DNA of 64,000 bases from Pseudomaricurvus sp050633365 (GTDB lineage Bacteria; Pseudomonadota; Gammaproteobacteria; Pseudomonadales; Cellvibrionaceae): the NCBI GenBank assembly GCA_050633365.1, contig JBOEGJ010000007.1, forward strand, positions 62,001 to 126,000, given 5' to 3'. The notes under the pieces were generated by a model. That model ran no database searches. It was not told where the DNA came from and saw only the letters and a program-made list of their open reading frames with translations. Below, one piece after another: positions 43,350-51,460 of this stretch; position 1 is the stretch's first letter; the number at the start of each line of letters is the position of its first letter. The position numbers and the translations under genes were made by a program.

Positions 43350-43817
43350 TTAGGCGATAGCGCTAATATCTTCAGCTGTCGCTATGGTGAATAAGGTCTC
43401 GCAGCTTTTGCTTGCCCGCAAGGCTTCAAGATAAGCCGGTTGATTGAGGCGCTCGGCGATGGTGGCCAAGGTCTGCAAATGCGCGTCGTGAGCCTCTTCC
43501 GGTACGACCAAGGCAAATAAAATATCCACCGGCTGTCCATCGACGGCGTCATAGTCTATTGGCGTGCTGAGCTTGATCAGGGCGCCGACAATACTGGCGC
43601 AATTCTTGATGCGGCAATGGGGAATGGCTATACCCAATCCGAGTCCGGTAGAGCCTAAGCGTTCGCGATTGGTGAAATTTTTGAAAATTTCATCGGCACT
43701 GAGGGTGGGTTGGTCGGTAGCGATCAGTTGGGAAAGAATTTCCAGAGCGCGTTTTTTACTGCTGGCCTCAACACCGCAACGAGTGCGGTGCTGGGACAAA
43801 AATGATTGTACTTGCAT
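43350..43817 (-). CDS. ptsN: Nitrogen-regulatory PTS EIIA protein
   Basis: 155 residues from the ATG at 43817 (MQVQSFLSQHRTRCGVEASSKKRALEIL). The frame is open further upstream but overlaps hpf and is not homologous. The phospho-acceptor is His67 in GIAIPHCRIKNC. PtsN takes phosphate from NPr and, in its different forms, modulates potassium transport and other regulators. The start has no strong ribosome-binding site, perhaps reflecting coupling to hpf, whose stop lies 4 bases upstream. Confidence 0.93.
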   Translation of the reverse strand: MQVQSFLSQHRTRCGVEASSKKRALEILSQLIATDQPTLSADEIFKNFTNRERLGSTGLGLGIAIPHCRIKNCASIVGALIKLSTPIDYDAVDGQPVDILFALVVPEEAHDAHLQTLATIAERLNQPAYLEALRASKSCETLFTIATAEDISAIA

Positions 43818-43821
43818 AAAT

Positions 43822-44115
43822 TTAGCGGTGATGACTTCGCATTTTTTCTTTGTGTTTGATGAGCTGGCGATCGAGCTTGTCGGCCAATAGATCGATGGCT
43901 GCGTACAAGTCTTCCGATTCGCAATCGGCAAAGAAATCTTTACCGCTCACATGGACTGAGGCTTCTGCCTTCTGGCGTAGTTTATCAACAGATAGTATGA
44001 CGTTGGTACTGGTAATTCGATCATGATGTCGTTCGAGGCGGTCTAACTTAGAATTAACGTAGTTTTTTATCGCTGGTGTCAGGTCAACATGGTGTCCACT
44101 GATGTTGATTTGCAT
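43822..44115 (-). CDS. hpf: Ribosome hibernation promoting factor (short HPF)
   Basis: 97 residues from the ATG (MQINISGHHVDLTPAIKNYV), which has AGAGGAG 6 bases upstream. The frame upstream to 44175 lacks homology. The fold is the beta-alpha-beta ribosome-hibernation type (RITSTNVILSVDKLRQKAEASVHV; DLYAAIDLLADKLDRQLIKHKEK). The short length indicates the type that, with RMF, makes 100S dimers. It is located directly after rpoN, as in E. coli. Confidence 0.94.
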   Translation of the reverse strand: MQINISGHHVDLTPAIKNYVNSKLDRLERHHDRITSTNVILSVDKLRQKAEASVHVSGKDFFADCESEDLYAAIDLLADKLDRQLIKHKEKMRSHHR

Positions 44116-44247
44116 GCGTTGCTCCTCTTGTCGTGAATAACCCAAGGCGATTTCGCGCCTCGGGGCGATTGGCAATTGCGGTCGATTCCGAATTGCCGCT
44201 CTGACCTATATCCTAGAGCAGTGCTGGGTGAATCCCTTTGATGTGGA

Positions 44248-45762
44248 TCACACCAGACGTTTGCGCTCGTTGGATGCGGGTATTCCTAGTGACTCTCGAT
44301 ATTTTGCAATGGTCCGTCGCGCGACTTTAATGCCTTGTTCTGCCAGTAGCGCGGTAATTTTACTGTCGCTCAAGGGTTTTTGAGCGTTCTCGGCCGCAAC
44401 TAATTTCTTGATGATGGCGCGAATGGCGGTTGACGAACATTCGCCGCCTGAATCGGTACTGACGTGGCTGGAAAAGAAGTATTTGAGCTCAAAAATGCCC
44501 TGAGGCGTATGCATGTATTTTTGCGTGGTGACGCGAGAAATGGTGGATTCGTGCATGCCGACGACTTCGGCCACGTCGTGTAAAACCAAAGGTTTCATGG
44601 CTTCGGCGCCATAGTCGAGAAAGCCCCGTTGCTTTTCGACGATACAGGTGGCGACCTTGAGCAGGGTTTCGTTGCGGCTTTGCAGACTCTTTAAGAACCA
44701 GCGAGCTTCTTGTAGGTTGTCTCTCAAGAAGGTGTTGTCGCTGCTCGTGTCCGCACGCTTTACCATAGAGGCATAAGTGTCGTTGATACGAATCTTGGGC
44801 GCTATGTCGGGGTTGAGATTCACGGTCCAGCGGTCATCCTGCTTGGTCACAAAAACATCGGGCACTACATACTCGGTTTCACCGCTGTCGACACAGTCGC
44901 CAGGGCGAGGATTAAGCTCTTGAATTAACAGGATGGCATCTCTGAGCTGGGCTTCTTTGAGCCTCGCTTTGCGCATCAGCTGTTTGTAATCGCGACTCCC
45001 CAAGAGTGGTAAGTGATCCTTTACAATCAGTTTAGCATCATCCAGAAAAGGTGTAGTTTTTGGGAGTTGATTTAATTGAATGAGCAGGCATTCGCTTAGA
45101 TCTTGGCTGCATACACCGGGTGGATCAAACTGCTGCAGACGATGTAAAACAGCGAGTACTTCATCGAGTTCAAGCTCTTCAAGTTCGCCACTAAGGCCTT
45201 CCCAGATTTCCTCGGCGGTCATGCTCAGCATACCTGAGTCTTCAACGGCGTCGATAATCGACATGGCGATGACTTGGTCGCGATCGGACATTGGGGTGAG
45301 GTTTAGCTGCCAAGAGAGGTGCTGAAATAGGCTTTCATCGCTGCCGCGGCGGGTTTCGTAGTCACTGTCGTCCATTTCTGGGGCTGCCAGCCCAGTTCCG
45401 CTGCCGCTCGATTGATAGACGTCGTCCCAACTGGTATCCACCGGTAAATCTTCTGGAATGGCCTCGTTCCAATCGCCCTCGGCCGTGGTTGGGTCATCGG
45501 AGCCTGCCTCTGTCTTTTCTACTTGAGCTGTGTGCTCTGGAGTGCCGGTTTCCGCGGGTTTTTCGGTCTGGGAGTTGGTGTCGGTATTGTCGCTTTTGGG
45601 GGCGTTCTCTTCGCTAATTTCCAGCATCGGGTTGGAATCTAGCGCCTCTTGAATTTCGGCTTGTAGATCTAATGTGGAAAGCTGCAATAGGCGAATAGCC
45701 TGCTGCAGTTGCGGGGTCATGGTCAGTTGCTGACCCATTTTGAGCTGTAACGACTGTTTCAT
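44248..45762 (-). CDS. rpoN: RNA polymerase sigma-54 factor
   Basis: 504 residues. The glutamine-rich region I (LQLKMGQQLTMTPQLQQAIRLLQLSTLDLQAEIQEALDSNP, activator interface) is followed by an acidic region II and the core- and DNA-binding region III. The C-terminus contains the RpoN box ARRTIAKYRE that reads the -24 element. Sigma-54 genes need ATP-dependent enhancer-binding proteins. It heads rpoN-hpf-ptsN-rapZ-ptsO. Confidence 0.98.
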   Translation of the reverse strand: MKQSLQLKMGQQLTMTPQLQQAIRLLQLSTLDLQAEIQEALDSNPMLEISEENAPKSDNTDTNSQTEKPAETGTPEHTAQVEKTEAGSDDPTTAEGDWNEAIPEDLPVDTSWDDVYQSSGSGTGLAAPEMDDSDYETRRGSDESLFQHLSWQLNLTPMSDRDQVIAMSIIDAVEDSGMLSMTAEEIWEGLSGELEELELDEVLAVLHRLQQFDPPGVCSQDLSECLLIQLNQLPKTTPFLDDAKLIVKDHLPLLGSRDYKQLMRKARLKEAQLRDAILLIQELNPRPGDCVDSGETEYVVPDVFVTKQDDRWTVNLNPDIAPKIRINDTYASMVKRADTSSDNTFLRDNLQEARWFLKSLQSRNETLLKVATCIVEKQRGFLDYGAEAMKPLVLHDVAEVVGMHESTISRVTTQKYMHTPQGIFELKYFFSSHVSTDSGGECSSTAIRAIIKKLVAAENAQKPLSDSKITALLAEQGIKVARRTIAKYRESLGIPASNERKRLV

Positions 45763-46061
45763 GAGAACTACTTGTGGTTTACGGCGCTGCTAGGGCGCAA
45801 GTTACTACCAATATCGGCGCCAGCGTCAAACATGTGTTGTCTTTACCGTTGCGAATGGTCGTCAAGCCTATTCGTTTTGGGTATCGATCAGCTGGGGCGC
45901 AATTGTTCTGAATCTTTAAAGTGTAGTCAGAGTAACCGAGGAGGGCAATACACACAAGCAAGTTTTATGCCTGAGGCTAGGTGCTTGATTTGTTTGGAGA
46001 AAAGTGACTGTAGGGGCGAGGCGATCAATGCTGCTCGCGCTGAGTGGGCAGCGCTTAGCCA
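45763..46061. other. rpoN-lptB intergenic region
   Basis: 299 bases without a supported gene. A 105-residue frame on the plus strand (45772-46089) has no homology pattern, runs against the flanking genes and overlaps the end of lptB. A hairpin GCGCTG/CAGCGC (46037-46042, 46049-46054) lies just after the lptB stop but has no T-run. The rpoN promoter must be here; no clear sigma-70 boxes were identified. Confidence 0.5.
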
Positions 46062-46787
46062 CTATAAACTGAATTGGTGGCCGAGGTAAACCTCGCGTAC
46101 TTTGCGATTGTTGAGCACGGTTTCTGGTGAGCCTTCGGCAATGATGTGACCTTCGCTAACGATATAGGCTGTCTCACAGATGTCGAGGGTCTCGCGCACA
46201 TTATGGTCGGTGATTAATACACCAATACCGCGATCCTTTAAGTGTTGGATGATTTGCTTGATGTCGTTTACTGAAATGGGGTCGACACCGGCAAAAGGTT
46301 CGTCGAGTAAAATAAACTCGGGGTCGGTGGCCAGTGCGCGGGCGATTTCGACGCGACGGCGTTCCCCGCCTGACAGCGCCATGCCTAAACTGTTGTGGAT
46401 GTGAGTGATGTGAAACTCCCGCAATAATTGATCGAGCTTATCGAGTCGCTGTTTGCGATTGAGATCTTTACGGGTCTCGAGAATGGCGAGGATGTTTTCG
46501 GCCACGCTGAGCTTGCGAAACACCGAGGCTTCTTGGGGGAGATAGCCAATACCAGCTCGCGCGCGGCCGTGCATGGGCAAGTGCGTGAGCGCTTTTTTGT
46601 CGATGGAGACTTGTCCTTGGTCGGCGTCGACCAAGCCGGCAATCATATAAAAACAGGTGGTTTTTCCGGCGCCGTTAGGCCCCAACAGTCCGACAATTTG
46701 GCCGCTGCTCACAGAGAGGGAAACATCGATGACCACCTTGCGTTTGTTGTAGCTTTTGGCAAGGTGCTGGGCGCGTAAAGTGGGCAT
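46062..46787 (-). CDS. lptB: LPS export ABC transporter ATP-binding protein LptB
   Basis: 241 residues. Walker A is GPNGAGKTT, the signature LSGGERRRVEIARAL, Walker B FILLDEP and the switch His is in ITDHNVRE. LptB powers LptFG, which extract LPS from the inner membrane. It lies 44 bases after lptA. Confidence 0.97.
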   Translation of the reverse strand: MPTLRAQHLAKSYNKRKVVIDVSLSVSSGQIVGLLGPNGAGKTTCFYMIAGLVDADQGQVSIDKKALTHLPMHGRARAGIGYLPQEASVFRKLSVAENILAILETRKDLNRKQRLDKLDQLLREFHITHIHNSLGMALSGGERRRVEIARALATDPEFILLDEPFAGVDPISVNDIKQIIQHLKDRGIGVLITDHNVRETLDICETAYIVSEGHIIAEGSPETVLNNRKVREVYLGHQFSL

Positions 46788-46831
46788 CGGTGCTGTAAAT
46801 CCTTAATCAAGTAGCGTGTAGAAGAGTCGAA

Positions 46832-47350
46832 TTACTGATCGCGTTTGGGTTGAATGACCATGTGGATGCGATCATCTTTTGAATTAGTTTGGTTGCTTTG
46901 AGCTTTTACCAGTGACTCTTTGATATCGTAATCGATCCGCTTGCCGGTCATAGTAGTGCCGTCATTTTGGCGCAGAGACGCGTTGTTAATGAGGTGCAGT
47001 TTTTCGACGTCGATCATGTATTCGATCGTGTCGCCCTTGGCGATCACCATTTGTTTTTCTGGCGAGGGCTTTTGCTGGTAATGAGCGGGTTTTCCGGTGG
47101 CAATAATCTTGGCAATTTCGTTATTAACGCTGTGGATAACCACTTTGTCGGCCTTAATGCGCAAGGTGCCTTGATCCATTTGCACGGCCCCTTCATAAAT
47201 GGTCACGCCCTTCTTTTCGTTGCGCTCGGCTTTGTCTGAGCTGATATGAATGGGCTGTTGTTTGTCGCTGGCAAGTGCCCATAGGCTAGGGCTAAGGCAG
47301 CTAATGATCGCGGCCCATAGAATGTGATGGGTCAATTTTTTAAGGTTCAT
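46832..47350 (-). CDS. lptA: LPS periplasmic bridge protein LptA
   Basis: 172 residues. A signal peptide (about 1-27, HILWAAIISCLSPSLWALA) is followed by the OstA-like jellyroll repeats (IHISSDKAERNEKKGVTIYEGAVQMDQGTLRIKADKVVIH). LptA forms the periplasmic bridge that carries LPS from LptC to LptDE. Its start overlaps the end of lptC by 11 bases. Confidence 0.95.
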   Translation of the reverse strand: MNLKKLTHHILWAAIISCLSPSLWALASDKQQPIHISSDKAERNEKKGVTIYEGAVQMDQGTLRIKADKVVIHSVNNEIAKIIATGKPAHYQQKPSPEKQMVIAKGDTIEYMIDVEKLHLINNASLRQNDGTTMTGKRIDYDIKESLVKAQSNQTNSKDDRIHMVIQPKRDQ

Positions 47351-47924
47351 GAATGCCTCTTACCTTGGAGAGCAGTTTAATGGTGTCTTTTCGTAAAAAA
47401 GCCTTCATTCCGACGGCGTGAGTAGTACTGCCTGCGCTGACGATGATAACAGGTTTGTCGGTTTCGGCGTATTGTTGCTCAGGCTTTACGACCAGATAGG
47501 GGGTAGTGAGTTCCGAAACTTGTCCCAGAGCGTCTTTCTGCCAAATGTGTACATTGCCCCACAGGTGAATGATGGCGCCGTTTTTTTTGGCTTTACCTTC
47601 GTCCGCAGTGATTTGCCACGGTGGGGCATTGGCTGATAGTAGCGTGAGTTTGGGGGCGGTGAGCTCGGCGTAGTCTTTGTGTGTCCGGCGTTTGGGGTTG
47701 ATTTGAAAGTAGCGGCTTTGCTCGGACTCAAAAATAGATTTTAACTGGCCTTGATCGTCGTATTCTCGGTTCACGGTATTCTCAAGAATATTCGACGGGT
47801 ATTTTACCGCGCTCTGGGGTTGGATTTGAGGCTTGAGAAAACTCTGAGGGGGAGTGTCCCAAAACATCAGAAAAAGAATGGTCAGTGCGATCAGGACGAG
47901 TGGCGCCAGCCAGCTTTTTATCAT
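47340..47924 (-). CDS. lptC: LPS export protein LptC
   Basis: 194 residues. A single N-terminal membrane anchor (about 5-22, LAPLVLIALTILFLMFW) precedes an OstA-like periplasmic domain. LptC passes LPS from LptBFG to LptA. It overlaps lptA by 11 bases. In E. coli the upstream neighbour is kdsC; here only 109 noncoding bases separate it from kdsD. Confidence 0.92.
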   Translation of the reverse strand: MIKSWLAPLVLIALTILFLMFWDTPPQSFLKPQIQPQSAVKYPSNILENTVNREYDDQGQLKSIFESEQSRYFQINPKRRTHKDYAELTAPKLTLLSANAPPWQITADEGKAKKNGAIIHLWGNVHIWQKDALGQVSELTTPYLVVKPEQQYAETDKPVIIVSAGSTTHAVGMKAFLRKDTIKLLSKVRGIHEP

Positions 47925-48033
47925 CGCTGTTTACTCTTCATCTGCGGGTCTAAGTGCAACCGTTGAGTTTTTCTTGTGCGCACACAGGTGAGGCTCGTGG
48001 TTGATCTTGAAGGCACGGGTGAGGTTTTCAAGC

Positions 48034-49017
48034 TTATACCACTCCGGCTCGCAAAATGTCGTGCATATGAACCACGCCAACCGGATGGTGTCTATCATCT
48101 TCGACGATGAGCGCGGTAATCTTGAGCTGTTCCATAACCCCAAGCGCTTCAGCGGCGAGCATGTTGACATGCACGGTTTTGGGGTTGGGTGACATGACTT
48201 CATGCATTTGTGCGCGACTAAGATCTGCCCCTTGATCGACGCTGCGGCGCAAATCACCATCGGTAAAAACGCCGATCAGTTTATCGGTTTCGTCCACCAC
48301 GGTGGTCATGCCAAAGCCCTTGTTGGTCATCTCGACCAGAGCTTGACTGACGGGGGCGCTGTTGGATACGCGAGGTACTTCACCATCTTTGTGCATGATG
48401 TTTTCTACTTTCAATAACAGTTTGCGACCCAGTGCTCCGCCGGGGTGCGAAAAGGCAAAATCCTCTGCGGTAAAACCTCGCGCTTCGAGCAGAGCAACGG
48501 CCAGGGCGTCGCCCATGGCCAGAGTCACTGTTGTCGACGTGGTGGGGGCTAAATTAAGCGGGCAGGCCTCGGTATCAATGCTAATGTCGAGGTGCACATT
48601 GGCGGCCTCAGCTAGCGGCGATTGGCTGTTGCCGGCCATGCTGATCAGTGGGATTCCCATGCGTTTTAGCAGCGGTAGCAGGGTGACAATTTCGGCCGAC
48701 GAGCCCGAGTTAGAGATGCCAATCACCACGTCGTCCCGCGTGATCATTCCAAGGTCGCCATGGCTGGCTTCACCGGGATGAACAAAGAATGACGGGGTGC
48801 CGGTACTGGCTAGCGTCGCCGCGATCTTATTGCCAATATGACCCGACTTCCCCATTCCCGAGATGATGGTTCTGCCTTTGCAGTTAAGGATGAGCTCGCA
48901 GGCATCGACAAAGTTCTGTCCGATTCGTGGCATTAACGCTGCCACCGCATCCGCTTCGATCTGTAAGGTGCGAACGCCGGCATCGATGAGTTGCTTGTTG
49001 TCTTTGTTTTGGCTCAT
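48034..49017 (-). CDS. kdsD: D-arabinose-5-phosphate isomerase KdsD
   Basis: 327 residues. A sugar isomerase (SIS) domain (about 40-180, GKSGHIGNKIAATLASTGTPSFFVHPGEASHGDLGMI) is followed by two CBS domains. The enzyme makes arabinose-5-phosphate from ribulose-5-phosphate, the first step to KDO for LPS. It lies 65 bases after yrbG and before lptC. The KDO-8-phosphate phosphatase gene kdsC is not in its usual place. Confidence 0.95.
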   Translation of the reverse strand: MSQNKDNKQLIDAGVRTLQIEADAVAALMPRIGQNFVDACELILNCKGRTIISGMGKSGHIGNKIAATLASTGTPSFFVHPGEASHGDLGMITRDDVVIGISNSGSSAEIVTLLPLLKRMGIPLISMAGNSQSPLAEAANVHLDISIDTEACPLNLAPTTSTTVTLAMGDALAVALLEARGFTAEDFAFSHPGGALGRKLLLKVENIMHKDGEVPRVSNSAPVSQALVEMTNKGFGMTTVVDETDKLIGVFTDGDLRRSVDQGADLSRAQMHEVMSPNPKTVHVNMLAAEALGVMEQLKITALIVEDDRHHPVGVVHMHDILRAGVV

Positions 49018-49082
49018 GGTAAAAGCGGGTCCTAATACTGATCAAATTGGATTCGTTATCGGGTGAGTTGGAGGTGGACAGT

Positions 49083-50069
49083 TTAGCTGAACAGTAGATA
49101 GTAATAACTGATGTAGCTGGCAAGCAACAGCAGGCCAATTCGGCGGCCTAATCGAGCAGTGCCATTACCTTCCGATTGACGGTTGCGCAACCAGTAATCC
49201 ACCGCGATAGCGCCGGCCAATAACAGTGTGACACCACCCATGGCGAGAAAATCCCGATTAAAGACAGATTCATCCATTTGTGGAGGATGAATGAGCCCAG
49301 GCAGCGACATCACTGCCAGGATATTAAAAATATTTGAACCGATGATATTGCCCAAGGCCATATCGTGGTGGCCTTTTAGGGCGCTCATCACCGATGCGGC
49401 CAGCTCTGGCAAGCTGGTGCCTACCGCGATAACGGTAAGGCCAATAATTAGTGGGCTTACGCCAAAGGAGGTGGCGACAATTTGCGCTCCCCAGACGAGC
49501 GCTTCAGAGCTGGCAATCAGAGCGCTGAGGCCGATCACAAACCAGACGGTGGCGATGCCACTGCTCATGTCGGGGATTTCGCTATCTTCCTCGTCCCCTT
49601 CGTCAGAGGGGTTGTTTTGCTTAGTGCGAATCATGAAATACAGCAGTGGGATTAAACTGGCTAATAACAAGGCGCCTTCCAGTGCGACCAGTTGCGCGTC
49701 ATAGAGCATAAAGCCTGCGGCAGCCGTGACCAAAAGTAAGATCGGTACCTCTTGTGTGAGTAGGTGCTTTTGGATGGGCATAGGAGCAATTAATGCGGTA
49801 ATCGCCAGAACCAAACCAATATTGGCAAGGTTAGAACCCAGTGCATTCCCCACCGCTAATTCGCCGGTGCCTTTGAGTGAAGCGCTAATGGATACCACAA
49901 TTTCGGGGGCCGAGGTGCCGAGAGAGACGATGGTCAGGCCGACGATAAGCCGGCTGATACCGAAGTTGCTGGCAATGGCCGCACTGCCGCCCACAAAGCG
50001 GTCGGCGCTCCAGATTAAACCGCCAAATCCAGCGAGAATTGCCAGCCAAGCTAGCCAAAGTTCCGACAT
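49083..50069 (-). CDS. yrbG: Calcium/sodium antiporter YrbG (CaCA family)
   Basis: 328 residues with about ten hydrophobic segments in two homologous halves. Each half has the CaCA alpha repeat: GNALGSNLANIGLVLAITALI in the first and GNIIGSNIFNILAVMSLPGLI in the second, both with the ion-binding GN..GSN core and preceding SLGTSAPEI/AVGTSLPEL. An acidic loop separates the halves. AAGGA precedes the ATG. It is the first gene of the yrbG-kdsD-lptCAB cluster. Confidence 0.94.
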   Translation of the reverse strand: MSELWLAWLAILAGFGGLIWSADRFVGGSAAIASNFGISRLIVGLTIVSLGTSAPEIVVSISASLKGTGELAVGNALGSNLANIGLVLAITALIAPMPIQKHLLTQEVPILLLVTAAAGFMLYDAQLVALEGALLLASLIPLLYFMIRTKQNNPSDEGDEEDSEIPDMSSGIATVWFVIGLSALIASSEALVWGAQIVATSFGVSPLIIGLTVIAVGTSLPELAASVMSALKGHHDMALGNIIGSNIFNILAVMSLPGLIHPPQMDESVFNRDFLAMGGVTLLLAGAIAVDYWLRNRQSEGNGTARLGRRIGLLLLASYISYYYLLFS

Positions 50070-50353
50070 GAGGAATCCTTAAATTAGGGTGCAGGTAAAC
50101 GGGAGCCGATGGTATAGTGACCGGCTTCGAATGTCAGCTTCAAACTGTGAATTTCTCCAGTTGTCGGCACTTTTCAGGGCCTCTTCAGTCTCAGGGTTTA
50201 GCAAGTGGCGAAGCTGTTGTGCATTCATTCAGTATCAGGGCGCTATTGTCGCTCACTATAGAGGCGGTCGCAGCTGACAGCTCGGTTGCGCTTTTGAAGT
50301 GATCTCTGTCGCTTGGAACATTTTTTAATAGGGTAAACAAGGAGTTTGAACTC
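50070..50353. other. Divergent yrbG-mlaC intergenic region
   Basis: 284 bases between divergent genes. In E. coli and Pseudomonas the genes mlaF, mlaE and mlaD precede mlaC; none is here and no fragment of them was recognised in translation. Small frames of about 60 residues (from 50089 and 50117) show no family resemblance. Promoters for yrbG and mlaC are expected, but none was identified with confidence. Confidence 0.6.
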
Positions 50354-50968
50354 GTGAATAAAGTGCATGGCTTTGGGGTGTGGATCGCTACAGTGATCTT
50401 GTTTTTATCGGTATCGACGCAGGCGCAAACTGAGGGGCCACGCGAAGTGGTGCAGCGTATGACCACTGATATTTTGCAAGTCTTAAAAGATAAGCGTCAT
50501 TTGCTTGATGAAGAACCCGAGGCCTTCTACCAGGCCGTTAATGACGTGCTGGCCCCGGTTGTGGCTTTTGATTACATTGCCAATGGCGTGATGGGGCGTT
50601 ACAAAAAACAGGCCACCGCAGAGCAAAAGAAGCGCTTTAGCGATGTGTTTCAGATGGACATCATTAGTACCTATGCCAAGGGGATGGCGGTATATGGGAA
50701 TGACGAAATCGTGATTGAGCCGCTCGACGGAGACCTCGGTGCGCGTCGTAAAGTGAGCGTGGTGCAAAAGGTTCGAGGCGCGAAGGGCGAAAATACCGTG
50801 TCTTATACCATGGGCAAGAGCAAAACTAATGGTCAGTGGTTGATGTTGAATGTCACCATTAATGGCATCAACCTTGGCAAAAACTTCCTTTCTCAGTTCG
50901 CTAGAGCGATGAAGAAAAAGGGTGACTTGGACGCGGTGATCGACGGTTGGTCCGCCAGTAGCTCTTAA
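50354..50968 (+). CDS. mlaC: Phospholipid-binding periplasmic protein MlaC
   Basis: 204 residues. A signal peptide (about 1-24, GFGVWIATVILFLSVSTQAQ) precedes the Ttg2D/MlaC domain (VLAPVVAFDYIANGVMGRYKKQATAEQKKRFSDVFQ; LMLNVTINGINLGKNFLSQF). MlaC shuttles phospholipids between the outer-membrane MlaA complex and the inner-membrane MlaFEDB transporter. The GTG start has AAGGAG 9 bases upstream. No mlaFED precedes it and no mlaB follows, so its transporter partners must be encoded elsewhere or be absent. A strong terminator follows. Confidence 0.95.
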   Translation: MNKVHGFGVWIATVILFLSVSTQAQTEGPREVVQRMTTDILQVLKDKRHLLDEEPEAFYQAVNDVLAPVVAFDYIANGVMGRYKKQATAEQKKRFSDVFQMDIISTYAKGMAVYGNDEIVIEPLDGDLGARRKVSVVQKVRGAKGENTVSYTMGKSKTNGQWLMLNVTINGINLGKNFLSQFARAMKKKGDLDAVIDGWSASSS

Positions 50969-51008
50969 GTCCCAAGCTCATTGGCGCCTGCCTTGAGTAA
51001 TAATGTTT

Positions 51009-51047
51009 AAAAAAGGCCAGCTGATAGTGCGTCAGCTGGCCTTTTTC
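51009..51047 (+). terminator. Intrinsic terminator after mlaC
   Basis: 14-bp perfect stem (51011-51024 with 51032-51045), 7-base loop and T-run. It separates mlaC from ibaG-murA, so in this genome mlaC is a stand-alone transcription unit. Confidence 0.95.
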
Positions 51048-51180
51048 TTTAAACTAGCGCCCCTTTTTTTATTAATGTTGGCTTATTCGTACGCAATAGC
51101 CGGGTAGTAATGCGGAACTGTGTTCGCAATCTCCCTTATTCGTAGCCTGCCAGCGAGCTATCTTTACCTGAGGATTGCCC

Positions 51181-51420
51181 ATGCAACCGGATCAAATAAA
51201 GGCTTTATTAGAAGGTCAAATCCCCGACAGTCAAGTTCAAGTGAATGTTGAGGGAAGCCATGTCAATTTGATTGTGGTTAGCCCGGCCTTTGAAGGCTTG
51301 AATCCAGTAAAAAAACAGCAGCTGGTCTACGGCGCGCTATCCGATGAGATTGCCAGCGGCGTAATCCATGCGGTCAACATGAAAACCTATACGCCTGAGC
51401 AGTGGGCAAAAGCTCAATAA
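51181..51420 (+). CDS. ibaG: BolA family protein IbaG
   Basis: 79 residues from the ATG, which has GAGGA 6 bases upstream; an in-frame TTG two codons earlier is not needed. The BolA fold is seen in PDSQVQVNVEGSHVNLIVVSPAFEGLNPVKKQQLVYGAL. The protein has the conserved C-terminal His in IHAVNMKTYTPEQW. IbaG works with monothiol glutaredoxins in iron-sulfur handling and acid response. It lies upstream of murA, as in E. coli. Confidence 0.92.
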   Translation: MQPDQIKALLEGQIPDSQVQVNVEGSHVNLIVVSPAFEGLNPVKKQQLVYGALSDEIASGVIHAVNMKTYTPEQWAKAQ

Positions 51421-51460
51421 AAGACCTCCGAGTCGAACCGATAAAGGCTAAAAAACCGTC

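Noticed and set aside
45772..46089. 105-residue frame in the rpoN-lptB gap
   Set aside because: No recognisable motif or ribosome-binding site, opposite orientation to its neighbours and overlapping the lptB end.
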